Origin: Symbiodinium natans
Lineage: Eukaryota; Sar; Dinophyceae; Suessiales; Symbiodiniaceae
Reading direction: 5' to 3'
Assembly (NCBI GenBank): GCA_905221605.1
Contig: CAJNDS010002302.1
Span: 120,001 to 153,500 of the forward strand
DNA length: 33,500 nt
The notes beneath the pieces were generated by a model. It was not told the DNA's origin, made no database searches, and saw only the letters and a program-made list of their open reading frames with translations. Positions 9,301 through 18,792 of this stretch are shown here, in pieces; the stretch's first letter is position 1, and each line of letters begins with the position of its first letter. The position numbers were made by a program, and so were the translations under genes.

Positions 9301-12300
9301 AGCAGGCTTTTGCTTTAATCCCGGCATCCCCAAAGTGACACACCAAGTCACTATGTGCACTCACAGAAAGTTAAAAGGAACCCTGTACACACTTACCAGA
9401 AATAGCAGTCACATGAGTCCAGCTTTCTCACAATATGATGGTAGCCGATACCTGCTAGCCTCTACACGTCCACAAGGTTCATCTCTGTGCAACTCGGTTC
9501 GTTCCCTAAAACCCTAAAAAACCTTGAAAAACCTAAAAACCCTATATACACCCAAACAGCCCTAAAACCCTAACGACCCGAAACCCTATAAAAAAAAAAA
9601 CTATAAACCCTATACACCCGAACAGCCCTAAAACCCTAAACCTGCCCTAAAACCCTAAAAACCCTAAAAACCCTGTAAACCCTGTAAACCCTATACGCGC
9701 CAACAGCCCGAAAACCCTAAACCTCCCCTAAAAACCCTAAACCTCTGCGTCTCGAGCCCGAAAAGACCGGGCTCCACACTGCCGCGGATAGTGCACGACG
9801 CCTCGCAGGATGAAGACCTGCTTGGTACCACAATTTTAGGGTTTAGGGTTTAGGGTTAGGGTTAAGGGTACTTGGAGGTTCAGGGTACTTGGTAACCCAA
9901 CTATAAGTGCGGCAATAGCCACTTCTAAGGCCCTTAAGTTCTTGAATTGGGTTCTAATTGGGTTATAAGTACAGGAAAAGTTGGGTTACTATGCACCAGG
10001 AACCTCCCAGTACCCTTTCTGGGGCTGGCTACTTTATAAAGGAGCCTTGAACCCAAACAAGTGTTTAGGGTTTACGGTTTAGGGTTTAGGGGGTAAAGCG
10101 TACGTACCACTAGGCAAGGCTTTCCGCAAGATTCATGGCTGGCAGAGAGATGGCAGAGCCAGCTCTCATCACAATAAAGACTGTTGACTCCCGACAGCCC
10201 TCAATTAAGTCTATCCCCTATCATGCGGGTTAGAGATGTTTTCTTCGGGGGAAAAGGGGGGGGGGCAAGAACCATAAAACATTCTGTGGGCTAGTGTCGA
10301 GCATGTGGGAACTGGGGCTCCTACGTCTCAAGACGAATTCCAAATCATCCCCTGTCCACTCGACAAATTGGGCTAGGCAACCCAAAAGCAGCAATACAAG
10401 ATGCCCGGGACAACGCCACCCGAATGATGCCAAGCACTGTTCTGGAGGTTCAGGGTGTTGGGCTTAGGGGGTCAGGGCCCCTAAACCCTAAAGTTTGGTG
10501 CCCCTAAACCCTAAAGTTTGGGGCCCCTAAACCCTAAACCCTAAACCCTAAACCCTAAACCCTAAACCCTAAACCCTAAACCCTAAACCCTAAACCCTAA
10601 ACCCTAAACCCTAAACCCTAAACCCTAAACCTTCTGGGTCCGGGGCCTCGATGGTCTTCGCAGCCCTCTCCTCCTTTGACAGCTGCCCGGCATTATACCG
10701 CTCCAAGAAGTCGAGGGTGCTAAGGACAAGCCTGCAATGCAACGGTTTAAGGTTTAGGGTTTAGGGTTTAGGGTTTTGGGTTTAGGGTTTAGGGTTGAGG
10801 CCCCAAAGGCTTGCCTCTCTTCAAAGGAACCGATAAGGAAACTGAATCGTAATGAGGGGATGGGCTGCTGGCAGGGCTTGCCTCACGAGCCGGCCTACCT
10901 TTTCCACCCTAAACCCTAAACCCTGAACCCTAACACCCTAAACCCTAAACCCTGAACCCTAAACCCTAAACCCTAAACCCTAAACCCACTGAACCCCGTC
11001 TCTACGGGCCGACTGAAGAACCGACGACAAAGTAGGCATGGGGTTCTTAGGCACTAGAATCGGGGGTTTCTCTACCATTATCATATAAGAATAGGATTCT
11101 TATTAGCTGATATTCCTGACTGCACAAACGCTAAAGAAGCTAGCTTAGAAGACGATAGGTTAGATCCCAAACCCTAAACCCTAAACCCTAAGCCCTAAGC
11201 CCTAAACCCTAAACCCTAAACCCTAAACCCTAGACGTGTCTGGGTCTCGAACTTTCGGGAGCTGAACAAAACAAAAGTCTGCGCCGATCATCTCCGAGAT
11301 GCTGCTGCTGTCTGCGGAGCACCTTGTGCAGAAGAGGGCCCCTAAACCCTAAACCCTAAACCCCTAAACCCTAAACCCTAAACCCTAAACCCTAAACCCT
11401 AAACCCTAAACCCTAAACCCTGAACCCTGAACCCTGAACCCTGAACCCTAAACCCTAAACCCTAAACCCAAATTCACAGCCCCTAAACACACCGACAAAA
11501 ATCCGCAGCAAAGGAAATTTGGCTCTCAAGTGAAATCACCAATCCCTGCGATAGACTACTGAAACCAAGGGAGTCTTGAGGCCCTGGCACACAGGAGTAG
11601 GTAGGGTGTGGCGTTTAGGGTTTAGGGTTCAGGGTTTAGGGTGAGATCCTGCGTGACAGGCCGGGAAATTTGGTTTAGGCTTGAGGGTTTGGGGTTTAGG
11701 CTTCAGGGTTTAGGGCATGACATTTGTTTGCCAAACCCTCACTGCCCTGCCCACCCAGAAAACAAAGGTTTAGGCAAGAGTGTACTACAGCTGAATACCT
11801 ACAAAACAAACGGATGTGCATGTTCATACATGCCTTAGATTGCATTGTGCTTGCGCTACGTATACATATACATATATACATACATATATACACACATACT
11901 GCGCGCGTGTGTCGAACATGAGATACATACTTAAACACATTCAGATTCATAACCAATTAGTTAGCCAAATATAAAGAACACACACATATCATATATATAT
12001 ATATATAATTTAATCTAATTATATATTTATATTTGCATTTTATTTATACTTTATTTAATGTTGTACCTATATTTTATTTGAGCTCCTGTGCTGGAACCCT
12101 AAAACCTAAACCCTAAACCCTAAACCCTGAACCCTGAACCCTGAACCCTGAACCCTAAACCCAAACTCTATTTCGACTGCACCCTGCCTCGGCGACAATG
12201 GTGCCATGTGCCTGGGGGCCAACCTCGAAGGTCAAGTCCGCTTTGGCCACAAGCGGCCTGGGAAGTAAAAGTCAAGCCAGGGGTTTAGGGTTTAGGGTTT

Positions 12301-14292
12301 AGGGTTTAGGGTTTAGGGTTTAGGGTTTTGGGTTCGGGGTGTTTAGGTTTTGGGGGGTTCAGGGCTCAGGGTTTTGCACGGTGAAGTAGTGCTCGAACTC
12401 CAGGGTTGCCATGGGGAACCGAAACCAGCTTAGAGCATCCGTCCCGAGGGTCTGTGTAAAGGGGCTGGGGTCTTATGGTTTGGGGTTTCGGGTTTCAGGG
12501 TTTAGGAGTAGGCGTTTAGGGTTTAAGGCTTGGGGTTCTGATGTTTGGGATCCACCGAAAGTTTGAGGTTCAAACTTCAAACACTTAACCCAAACCCAGC
12601 GGGGCCATAACCCTAAACCCTAGACCCTAGACCCTAAAACCCTAAACCCTATCAGTTTCCTGGGCCATGAGGCAAGAAGGGCTCGTTGGAGCAGTCCCCG
12701 ATGCAGTCGAAGACAACTCGAACATCTGGGCATGTGCCTCAGCGAGGGTTTGGGGTTTAGGGTTTAGGGTTTAGGGTTTCGGGTTTAGGGTTTAGGGTTT
12801 AGGGTTCAGGGCTTTGCGTTACCTCAGCTCCCTAAACACGCGAGTTCCCTGTTTAAGGCGGGTGGCGGGCCAGCCGGGCACAGAGCTGCAACTGCCAGTG
12901 CAAGTCCGGGGTGGCCGTGTTGGTGATGATGATGCCGCAGCCGAAGTTGGCGGTTGTGTTGTGCAGGTCTATGCACAAGTCCTTGTGGTTAGGGTTTTAG
13001 GGCTTAGGGTTTAAAGTTAAGGGTTTGGGGTTTAGGGCTGGCAACTTCATTACCCATCTTCCGTGTGTGCGCTCGAACACCCTAAGTACTGAACAATTAA
13101 CTTCATGTACCCTCACAGCCAACAATTGCTTCAACCCGCTCCCCTCGCAAAAATAATATGTGAAAATCCTTGTATTTCCCTTATCAGGAAGCCCTCTTTT
13201 TTCTTTTTTTGGGTCTGAAGCAAACAGTAGCTGACGCCCGACACCCCGAACCCTACACCCTACTCCCTAAACCCCAAACCCGGGGGGGTTCCAAACACCA
13301 TCCAGGGACCACGGCAGCTTCTGAACCTCTTGGCCCAATCCGTGCATTGATTTCCTGGGCTCTTTTCGCCTCCTTGGTAGCCCATTACAGGGTTTAGGGG
13401 TTCGGGTATTAGGGTATTAATGTTTATAGGGTTTATAGGGTTCACAGGGTTTATAGAGTTTATAGGGTTTAGGGTTTAGGGTACCCTTTTGGGGGGTAAT
13501 TTCTTCTACAAGAAAAATCCCAAAGAACCCACAAAAAAGGGCAGAACAAAGGCACCCCTGGGCTGCCGAGCCGCACAACCCCTAAACCCTAAACCCTAAA
13601 CCCTAAACCCTAAACCCTAAACCCTAAACCCTAAACCCTAAACCCTAAACCCTAAACCCTAAACCCTGGGCTGCCGAGCCGCACTGTGTTGGGCATCAGA
13701 CTGGGCAAGCTTCGACTTTGCGAAGCATCGGTTCAGATCCTCGTCAATGAACCGCTGGCAGCGCTCCTTGGTACCCCGGGGTTTAGGGTTTAGGGTTTAG
13801 GGTTTAGGGTTTAGGGTTTAGGGTTTAGGGTTTAGGGTTTAGGGTTTAGGGTTTAGGGTAGCAAGGGCATCCGTTTTTGGCTGGTTACTTTACAAAGGGA
13901 GCCTTGAACTAAAGCAAGGGGTTTTCAGGGTACCACTGGGCTAGCGCAAGGCTCAACGGCTTCTTCATTGGCAAGGAAGGCGTCCACTTCAAGAGATTTG
14001 AACTCGCAGAAAGGTGGCTGCCGCATCCAGGAACGAACTAGGGTCACGCCGGAGAGCTCGTTGCCATGAGTTCCTTGCTTCTCCAAAAGCCAAGGAAAAA
14101 AAGGGTTGAACTTTACTATTCCTACTAAGTAAGGAAACCCTTAAAAAGTTCATGAAGTTCAGCTGTTATAGAGAAGTAAGGTTCCCCCAACCATTCCTAC
14201 TAAATACGGAAACCCTTAAAAAGTTTAAAGTTCAGCTGTTGGAGAAGTAAGGTTCCGCCAACAACAGCCACCCTTTTGATCGGTCGTTTCAT
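6342..14292 (-). CDS. ASPA: Aspartoacylase-family zinc amidohydrolase, 14 exons, 296 aa
   Basis: Family enzymes hydrolyse N-acyl amino acids such as N-acetyl-aspartate, using one zinc. Exons, 5' to 3': 14292-14256, 14073-13955, 13766-13698, 13372-13313, 12981-12867, 12737-12674, 12257-12183, 10731-10635, 9820-9783, 8933-8890, 8326-8263, 7410-7390, 6756-6714, 6386-6342. They sum to 891 nt with every phase matching. Visible motifs: VAVVGGTHGNELSGV (zinc ligands His15, Glu18), RFIDEDLNR (Arg57, Asn64, Arg65), RAQEINARIGPR, CIDLHNTTANFGC (third ligand His102), FEVGPQAHG (catalytic Glu166), LDFLERYNAG, VIAPHLQGRDFGLLRPGDP (ending at 251) and VPVFVNEA (272-279). The order matches human ASPA (313 aa), with a similar C-terminal tail. 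Positions equivalent to human Arg168 and Tyr288 appear as Pro and Cys, so the substrate may differ. The start ATG precedes the first strand directly. An upstream in-frame extension rich in Arg, Ala and Thr could be a targeting peptide. Least certain are the ends of exons 3, 7, 8 and 11. Confidence 0.88.
6883..6904. repeat. Inverted telomeric junction
   Basis: GGGTTTAGGG, two bases, then CCCTAAACCC: a perfect 10-bp arm on each side with G-strands meeting head to head, in intron 12. A similar shorter junction is at 27804-27820. Confidence 0.85.
7175..7333 (+). repeat. CCCTAAA array in intron 12
   Basis: About 20 units with variants (AACTCT, CCCTAACCC, CCTATAAAG). It begins directly after a TTTAGGG-like stretch (7153-7172), forming an inverted junction at about 7172. 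Confidence 0.95.
7594..7644. repeat. Two tandem copies of a 28-bp unit in intron 11
   Basis: GCAATCTTAGGGTAGTTTCT occurs at 7594 and 7622. Nothing else was recognised in 7530-7820. Confidence 0.8.
7952..8060. mobile_element. Diverged copy of the 387-502 foldback, in intron 11
   Basis: Shares CTTGGAAGCCCTTTGGACT and GAGTAAGTAG at the left and CTTCCAAG at the right with the 387-502 element. The inner arms are eroded. Confidence 0.55.
8946..9115 (+). repeat. Octamer-variant array CCCCTAAA in intron 9
   Basis: Homogenised run of the 8-bp variant CCCCTAAA, about 15 copies, beginning with AAAACCC units. It lies beside the exon at 8890-8933 in the orientation opposite to the usual acceptor-side rule. 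Confidence 0.95.
9500..9745 (+). repeat. Higher-order CCCTAAAA repeat in intron 9
   Basis: CCCTAAA, CCCTAAAA and CCCTAAAAA units are organised in about three larger units (near 9541, 9610, 9700), each containing TATACACCC- or TATACGCGC-like sequence followed by AACAGCCCTAAAACCC. This indicates local duplication after the basic array formed. Confidence 0.8.
9866..10015. mobile_element. Foldback element, same family as 2156-2352, in intron 8
   Basis: 37-bp terminal inverted repeats (9866-9902 and 9979-10015) match at 31 of 37 positions, starting GGGTACTTGGAGGTTC. The middle has the family's GGGTTATAAGTACAG sequence. A TTTAGGG tract abuts the left end. Confidence 0.75.
10488..10633 (+). repeat. 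CCCTAAA array beside exon 8 of the aspartoacylase gene
   Basis: About 16 nearly perfect units, preceded by two longer units with AAAGTTTGG inserts. On the minus strand it reads GGTTTAGGG immediately after the exon ending at 10635. Confidence 0.95.
11339..11470 (+). repeat. CCCTAAA/CCCTGAA array in intron 7
   Basis: Run of CCCTAAA with an internal block of four CCCTGAA units, showing local homogenisation of a variant. Confidence 0.95.
11855..12060. repeat. AT-rich microsatellite region in intron 7
   Basis: TACATATA runs, a TGCGCGCGTGTG patch, then (TA)n and AT-rich sequence. No coding evidence on either strand. Confidence 0.85.
13556..13684 (+). repeat. CCCTAAA array between 21-bp direct repeats
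   Basis: The array (13577-13663) of about 12 units is enclosed by two identical 21-bp copies (13556-13576 and 13664-13684) containing GGGCTGCCGAGCCGCAC. A direct repeat around a telomere-like array is the expected scar of insertion at a staggered break. It lies at the 5' part of intron 3, adjoining exon 3. Confidence 0.9.
13780..13859 (+). repeat. TTTAGGG array at the acceptor end of intron 2
   Basis: Eleven perfect TTTAGGG units. On the minus strand it reads CCCTAAA and stops 13 bp before the exon at 13766, after GGGGTACCAAG. Confidence 0.95.
14074..14255 (-). mobile_element. Intron 1 of the aspartoacylase gene, introner-like with terminal inverted repeats
   Basis: This 182-nt intron interrupts the Gly codon of the GGTHGNE zinc motif. 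It begins GA and ends AG. The bases GGAAC occur at both exon borders. Just inside them the intron ends are inverted copies of each other: TTACTTCTCCAACAG at the donor side and the complement of TTGCTTCTCCAAAAG at the acceptor side, 13 of 15 matching. It is the only intron of the gene without a telomere-like tract. Its interior carries the 75-bp tandem duplication at 14118-14261. Target duplication plus inverted ends is what a DNA-transposon-like introner would leave; that origin is inferred. Confidence 0.6.
14118..14261. repeat. 75-bp tandem duplication inside intron 1
   Basis: Two copies starting ATTCCTACTAA (14118 and 14193). They carry the GAGAAGTAAGGTTCC donor-side end of the intron twice, so an alternative GA donor exists within the intron. 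Confidence 0.8.
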
Positions 14293-14801
14293 CGCGCGGC
14301 GCTGCAGACGTCTGGTTGCGACCCGTGCAGTCGCAGTCGCCACACGGAGTTGTCCGTAAGCCACGCAAGAGACGCAAGAGATACCAACCTATACTGAATA
14401 TACTGAACTTGAAACCCTATAGGGAAAAAATAATTTTGGCTGTTTCCTAGGAATTAAGGTGCCCAAAAATTTAAAACAGAATTCCCAATATCCCCTAAGC
14501 AACGAGGGCTAGGTCAAAGGAGCCCCGGCGGGTTGATTGCAATCGGGGCGTCACGGGCAGTGCTTTGGCTCCATGAAGCTCCAAGAGCATGCTCGAGCAG
14601 GTCCAGCCTTACTCTACCTGAAGCTGTCTGATGCATCTTGGTGTGTTCACTAACATAGCAGTGAAGTAAGCTCGCACGCGCTCTGTTCGGGCATGGATGC
14701 TTCCAGCGCGCGTCTTTGCCTTCTAACCTTGGGGACTGGATGAACCCGAGAAGGTTTTATGGTTCATACACCTAAACCCGAAAAATAGTAGTATAGGGTA
14801 C

Positions 14802-14898
14802 ATGAACCCACTCAGAGGCTGAAAAATGGGTTAACCTTTAATTAACCAAAAAAGGTTGAAGGTTACCTACCCCGTGCCTAAGCCCAGTATGGGTTCAT
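14802..14898. repeat. Foldback with ATGAACCCA ends
   Basis: The outer nine bases ATGAACCCA/TGGGTTCAT are perfectly inverted, and the inner GGTTAACCTTTAA pairs with TTGAAGGTTACC. It lies between the upstream terminal exon and the aspartoacylase start. Nothing else was recognised in 14300-14977, apart from a possible untranslated or promoter region. Confidence 0.5.
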
Positions 14899-15060
14899 TT
14901 GGTCCTCAACGATTTATTGTGGACAGCATGTATGGGTCCTCTACCCTGAGCCGCAAGCCAGCGTGCAACAACCTGCACTAAACCCTAAACCCTAAACCCC
15001 AAACCCTAGACCCTAAACCCCAAACCCTAAACCCTAACCCTAAACCCTAAACCCTAAACT

Positions 15061-15141
15061 CTAAGCCTCTGCTTTCTCACGAAACTTGACGACAGACCAG
15101 TTGACCCTGCGGCCTGCGTTCTCCTTGTCCACAGAGCTGAT
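15061..15141 (-). CDS. Terminal exon of an unidentified gene upstream of the aspartoacylase gene
   Basis: After a good acceptor (CCTTGCAG) the minus strand reads 26 codons and TAG. The peptide starts ISSVDKENAGRRVN and ends WSVVKFREKAEA, with strong G/C at third positions and a charged composition typical of a real C-terminus. The island is bounded by a CCCTAAA array (14978-15060) and a TTTAGGG-like tract (15154-15180), like the exons of the next gene. The stop lies 769 bp before the ATG of the aspartoacylase gene, and both genes point the same way. A GTGAGA near the end could instead be a donor. Not recognised. Confidence 0.5.
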   Translation of the reverse strand: MSSVDKENAGRRVNWSVVKFREKAEA

Positions 15142-16162
15142 CTGCAAGGCTCAGGTTGGGGTTTGGGGGTTAGGGTATTGGGCTCAAACGAAATCCTACA
15201 AATACCATGTAAGCCCTGAACCACACTACTCTAAACCCTCAACCGTAAACCCTAAAGCCTAAACCTTAAACCCTAAACCCTTAGTAGTTTAGTAATGCGT
15301 GGAGATGGTTTCGGGAAGCCCACATATCGGATACCTGGACTCAACACGTAGCAAAGTGATGCTTCAAGGTGTGACCTCTCGAAGCTCCGCACAAGCAGTC
15401 GGCACACTAACACCCCAACATACCCGAAACCCCAAACTCCAAGAACCCTTACGTAACTTTAATCCACCCTCATGAAGCCCAAAAGATTGCAAGCACTTCA
15501 TGTTTGGGGGGGGTGGGGGGGGTGGGGGGGGGGGGGTTGACACGAGAGTGGTCCGTTGAGCTGATGAGGGGAGAAGGGTAGGGATCAGAGTTTCCACACA
15601 CCCTAAACCCTAAACGCTTTAGTGTTAGGGGTTTTGGGGCTGGCTTCGCTGCAGTTCAGGGTAGACCCCTTAGGGTAGAAAGCTGGCAACTTGGCGGCCG
15701 AGGACCACGTGTGCTAGGCTTTTGGAGTCTACGTAAACGACTGAAGGCTCTCTACACATCGCGATCGCGATTCAAGGGAGAGATTGAGATGTCTGTTTCA
15801 ACACGGTGCTCCAAGCAAGTATGCACAAGTACGTACAAGTGTGCCAATTATCTAGTTTGGATCTATGCCCGCGAGTTAAGGCATTCTTGTATGTCGTATA
15901 TGTCTGGCTACTTCCCCTAGACCCACGATGCGTAACCTGGGACCTTATTGGCTTCAAGGGTCTTTTTTGCGAACCTACCCCCAAAAAAATGTGGGCATGA
16001 GGGGCCCATTCTGGATCGGAGTAGCCCTAAACCCTAAACCCGAAAGCCTAAACCCCCTAAACCAAAGGATTACTGCGTGCAGCCTGTCCAAGCAGCAGCG
16101 TGTTCGAGTTCTCCAGGAACTCCACGCGAAACCTAAAGTCTGGGACGGTCCCTCTTATACTG

Positions 16163-16233
16163 ACAGTCCTTCCATAGGGATTTTATAGGGCGGGGGGGGG
16201 TGGGGGCTTACTATAGTCCCTATTAAGGACTGT
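16163..16233. repeat. Foldback with poly-G loop
   Basis: ACAGTCCTT (16163-16171) pairs with AAGGACTGT (16225-16233), with further pairing inward and a G-run with a single T at the centre. Confidence 0.6.
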
Positions 16234-16615
16234 TCCCTAAACCATAAACCCTAAACCCGAAGTGCGGGGTACTAGAAGGGGGAACATCCCAAGCTAAAGT
16301 CATAGACATGTCTCAGGCACCGCAGACCTGAGGGATCAGGGTCGAGAGGAAGTTTAGGGCTTTAGGGCTTTATATAGGGCTTTAGGGCATATAGGACTTA
16401 TAGGGCTTAGGGTTTAGGGTTTAGGATTTAGGGTTCAGGGTTGAGGGTTTAGGGTTGAGGGGGGTTTAGGCAAGCTTAACGTGACAGTAGGAGGGAAAAG
16501 CAAGAACCACTTGGACACAAAAGCCTGTTTCTGTAATGAGGCTGTGAGCAAGCACAAACACCCGAGCATCATCAGCGACTCCCATCTATCCCCCCCACAC
16601 TAAACCCCTAAACTC

Positions 16616-16694
16616 TATTTCTGGGCGCTCGACGTCGAATCCGCAGTGCACAAGGCTGCAAAACCATCGCCCGGAACCTTTGCAGATTGGGATG
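16616..16694 (-). CDS. Candidate exon, Cys/Trp-rich, unidentified protein
   Basis: Acceptor AACATCAG, then 26 codons containing ICKGSGRWFCSLVHCGFDVE, ending RPEI before a GA donor (GAGTTTAGG). The end has almost exclusively G/C third bases. The spaced cysteines suggest metal binding or disulphides, but no family was recognised. Confidence 0.4.
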
Positions 16695-17024
16695 CTGATG
16701 TTGATTTATAGAGTTTAGGGTTTTGTTTCTTTTAGGGTTCAGGATTTGGGCGGTTTGGGGATACGACATCGGGACCTGGAACAGTAAAGCCGTATCAATT
16801 CAGGCCTGGGCTTGTTCAGTTTCGGATATGTGCGGGTTTACGAAAATCACGGACCCCTTATATAGACCCCCACATAGTAGGATTCCTTTGCAATAAGGGC
16901 CCTAGTAAGGTACGCCTAATGTCGCAAACCCCCCATATGTGACCTGAGAAGGCAGATCTCCAGACCCAAGAGTAGCCTTGGACCTAAATGAAAAAGGGCA
17001 CCCTTATGTTGCTTTAGAAGGGGA

Positions 17025-17158
17025 CCTAACCCTAAACCCTAAACCCTAAACCCTAAACCCTAAACCCTAAACCCTAAACCCTAAACCCTAAACCCTAAAC
17101 CCTAAACCCTAAACCCTAAACCCTAAACCCTAAACCCTAAACCCTAACCTAAACCCTT
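17025..17158 (+). repeat. CCCTAAA array
   Basis: About 18 mostly perfect units, one of the longest clean tracts in the window. Confidence 0.95.
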
Positions 17159-17895
17159 AGAAACAGGGAATGAGGGCCCACTCCCGGGCCCTAGATGCTC
17201 TTAAGTCAGAAAGACACGGCCAGGCGCCGCCAGTAAGCAAGATAAGCACGGAGGATGAATCTCGCCGAAGGACAGCACAAGCATCCATATGTCAAGCAGG
17301 AGGGCTTACCCTAAACCCTGAACCCTAAACCCTTAACCCTAAACCCTCAACCCTCAACCCTAAACCTTCGGGTATCTGGAAGGCCATCCCGGCATCACCA
17401 CTTTGTACTGTCTAACCTGCATTTGTTGGGCGTTCCCCTCCCCTCAACCCCCAGGACCCAGCGAGCTCACGACCATGTAACTAAGGAATCTTCCTTCAGC
17501 TATATGGGGGGTTTGCTCCCCTTCGAACAAGGACCCCGAGAAGGTACCCCAACTATCGCAAGAACCCGCATATTGGAGTCCTTACCATGAAACTTGTTCT
17601 ATTCCTCGGTTAAGGGTTTAGGGTTTACGGTTTAGGGTTTAGGGTTTAAGGAGCACAGGGCACAATCATGTTCTGCTCTCATCCCCGGCTTGGGCGGTGC
17701 AATGCAAGTTTTGCATGCTCATCTCAGCAATCGCCACTTTGTTTGGCGAATGCTCCGCGAACTAGAAAGAAAAATTCAAGTTGCGTGGGAACCCTGAACA
17801 GGGAAGCCCAGGTATAGTATGTAGACTAGCAACGTCGTGTGCATAACCCTAAGGCTCCGCCGTAAACCCTTAACCCTAAACCCTAACCCTAACAC

Positions 17896-17964
17896 CTCTT
17901 GTCTTCAGCTTAATGGGCTCAAAACGGTTCTTCGCTTCGTTCCCAGGCATGTCTTTTTGGAGTA
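17896..17964 (-). CDS. Candidate exon, unidentified protein
   Basis: Acceptor CAACTGCAAG, then an open frame LQKDMPGNEAKNRFEPIKLK ending at a GT donor (GTGTTAGG) made by the edge of a telomere-like tract. Composition is charged and natural for a protein. The upstream context is a 578-bp stretch with one further possible exon (about 18360-18450, AAGQRTWKAASASEIP) and a TA-filled foldback. Confidence 0.4.
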
Positions 17965-18090
17965 CTTGCAGTTGTGACTGGGGACTAGGGCTGTAAGTAG
18001 TAGAACAGCTTACCTTCTTGCGGGCTCTTATTGCCCTTTTTCGAACTTAACGCATGATGACACACTACATCGTAACCCCCCTGGCGCTTC

Positions 18091-18203
18091 GTAGGGAATG
18101 AGGGATTCGGGCCCCCGAAATAAATAAAAATATACATATATATATACATATATATACACCCTTTAAGGGAGCATATAGGGTACCTCATTCCCTCATTCCC
18201 TAC
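18091..18203. repeat. Foldback with TA-microsatellite loop
   Basis: Arms 18091-18107 and 18187-18203 are inverted, 16 of 17 matching (GTAGGGAATGAGGGATT). The loop holds (TA)n and CCCTTTAAGGG. Confidence 0.65.
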
Positions 18204-18792
18204 TAGGAACCAGCCAGCAAGCCCCTAAACCGCTACCCTGGATGGTAAGTTCAGGGTCCCGAATTGAGGCGACGTCTGAGACGCAAGCTTCTCAAATGCG
18301 AGGGGGGCAAATGAGTATCCAAAATGGTATTGTGCACTCTGCTTGGCTACTCGACCACTTCTGGTGCAGAGCAGACGAGATATTTGCGAGTGCTGCGCAC
18401 CGGAATTTCGGAGGCGCTAGCAGCCTTCCACGTCCGTTGCCCTGCTGCCTGCCTCGCAACTGCGCTCTGGGGTTTAGGGTTTAGGGTTTAGGGTTTAGGG
18501 TTTAGGGTTTACTGTAGGGCTCAGCAGGCAGCATTGGCAGCAAGGGAAGCCGCTCATAAATCGTGCAAAGCGTATGCCAATTGTATGAGGGTTGACCAAA
18601 ATTCCAGGAGGCCTCCTTCGGTTTCCTGAACTATTCAGGGACACAGAGTCCGCCAAAGCCCGCAAATCCTAAACCAGAAGGACCATAACTTGGATCAGCC
18701 CGCCCTATGGTAGCCCTAAACCCTAAACCCTAAACCCTAGAACCTCAAAACCACCCAAAACCCAACTCCATGGTCTTGAGCTCACCTAGCAC

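Noticed and set aside
12653-12746. Plus-strand frame EGLVGAVPDAVEDNSN
   Set aside because: Good codon pattern, but it is the antisense shadow of aspartoacylase exon 6, which connects in phase on both sides.
13560-13760. tRNA-like GGTTCAGATCC sequence
   Set aside because: No acceptor stem or D and anticodon arms can be built; the bases belong to exon 3 of the aspartoacylase gene.
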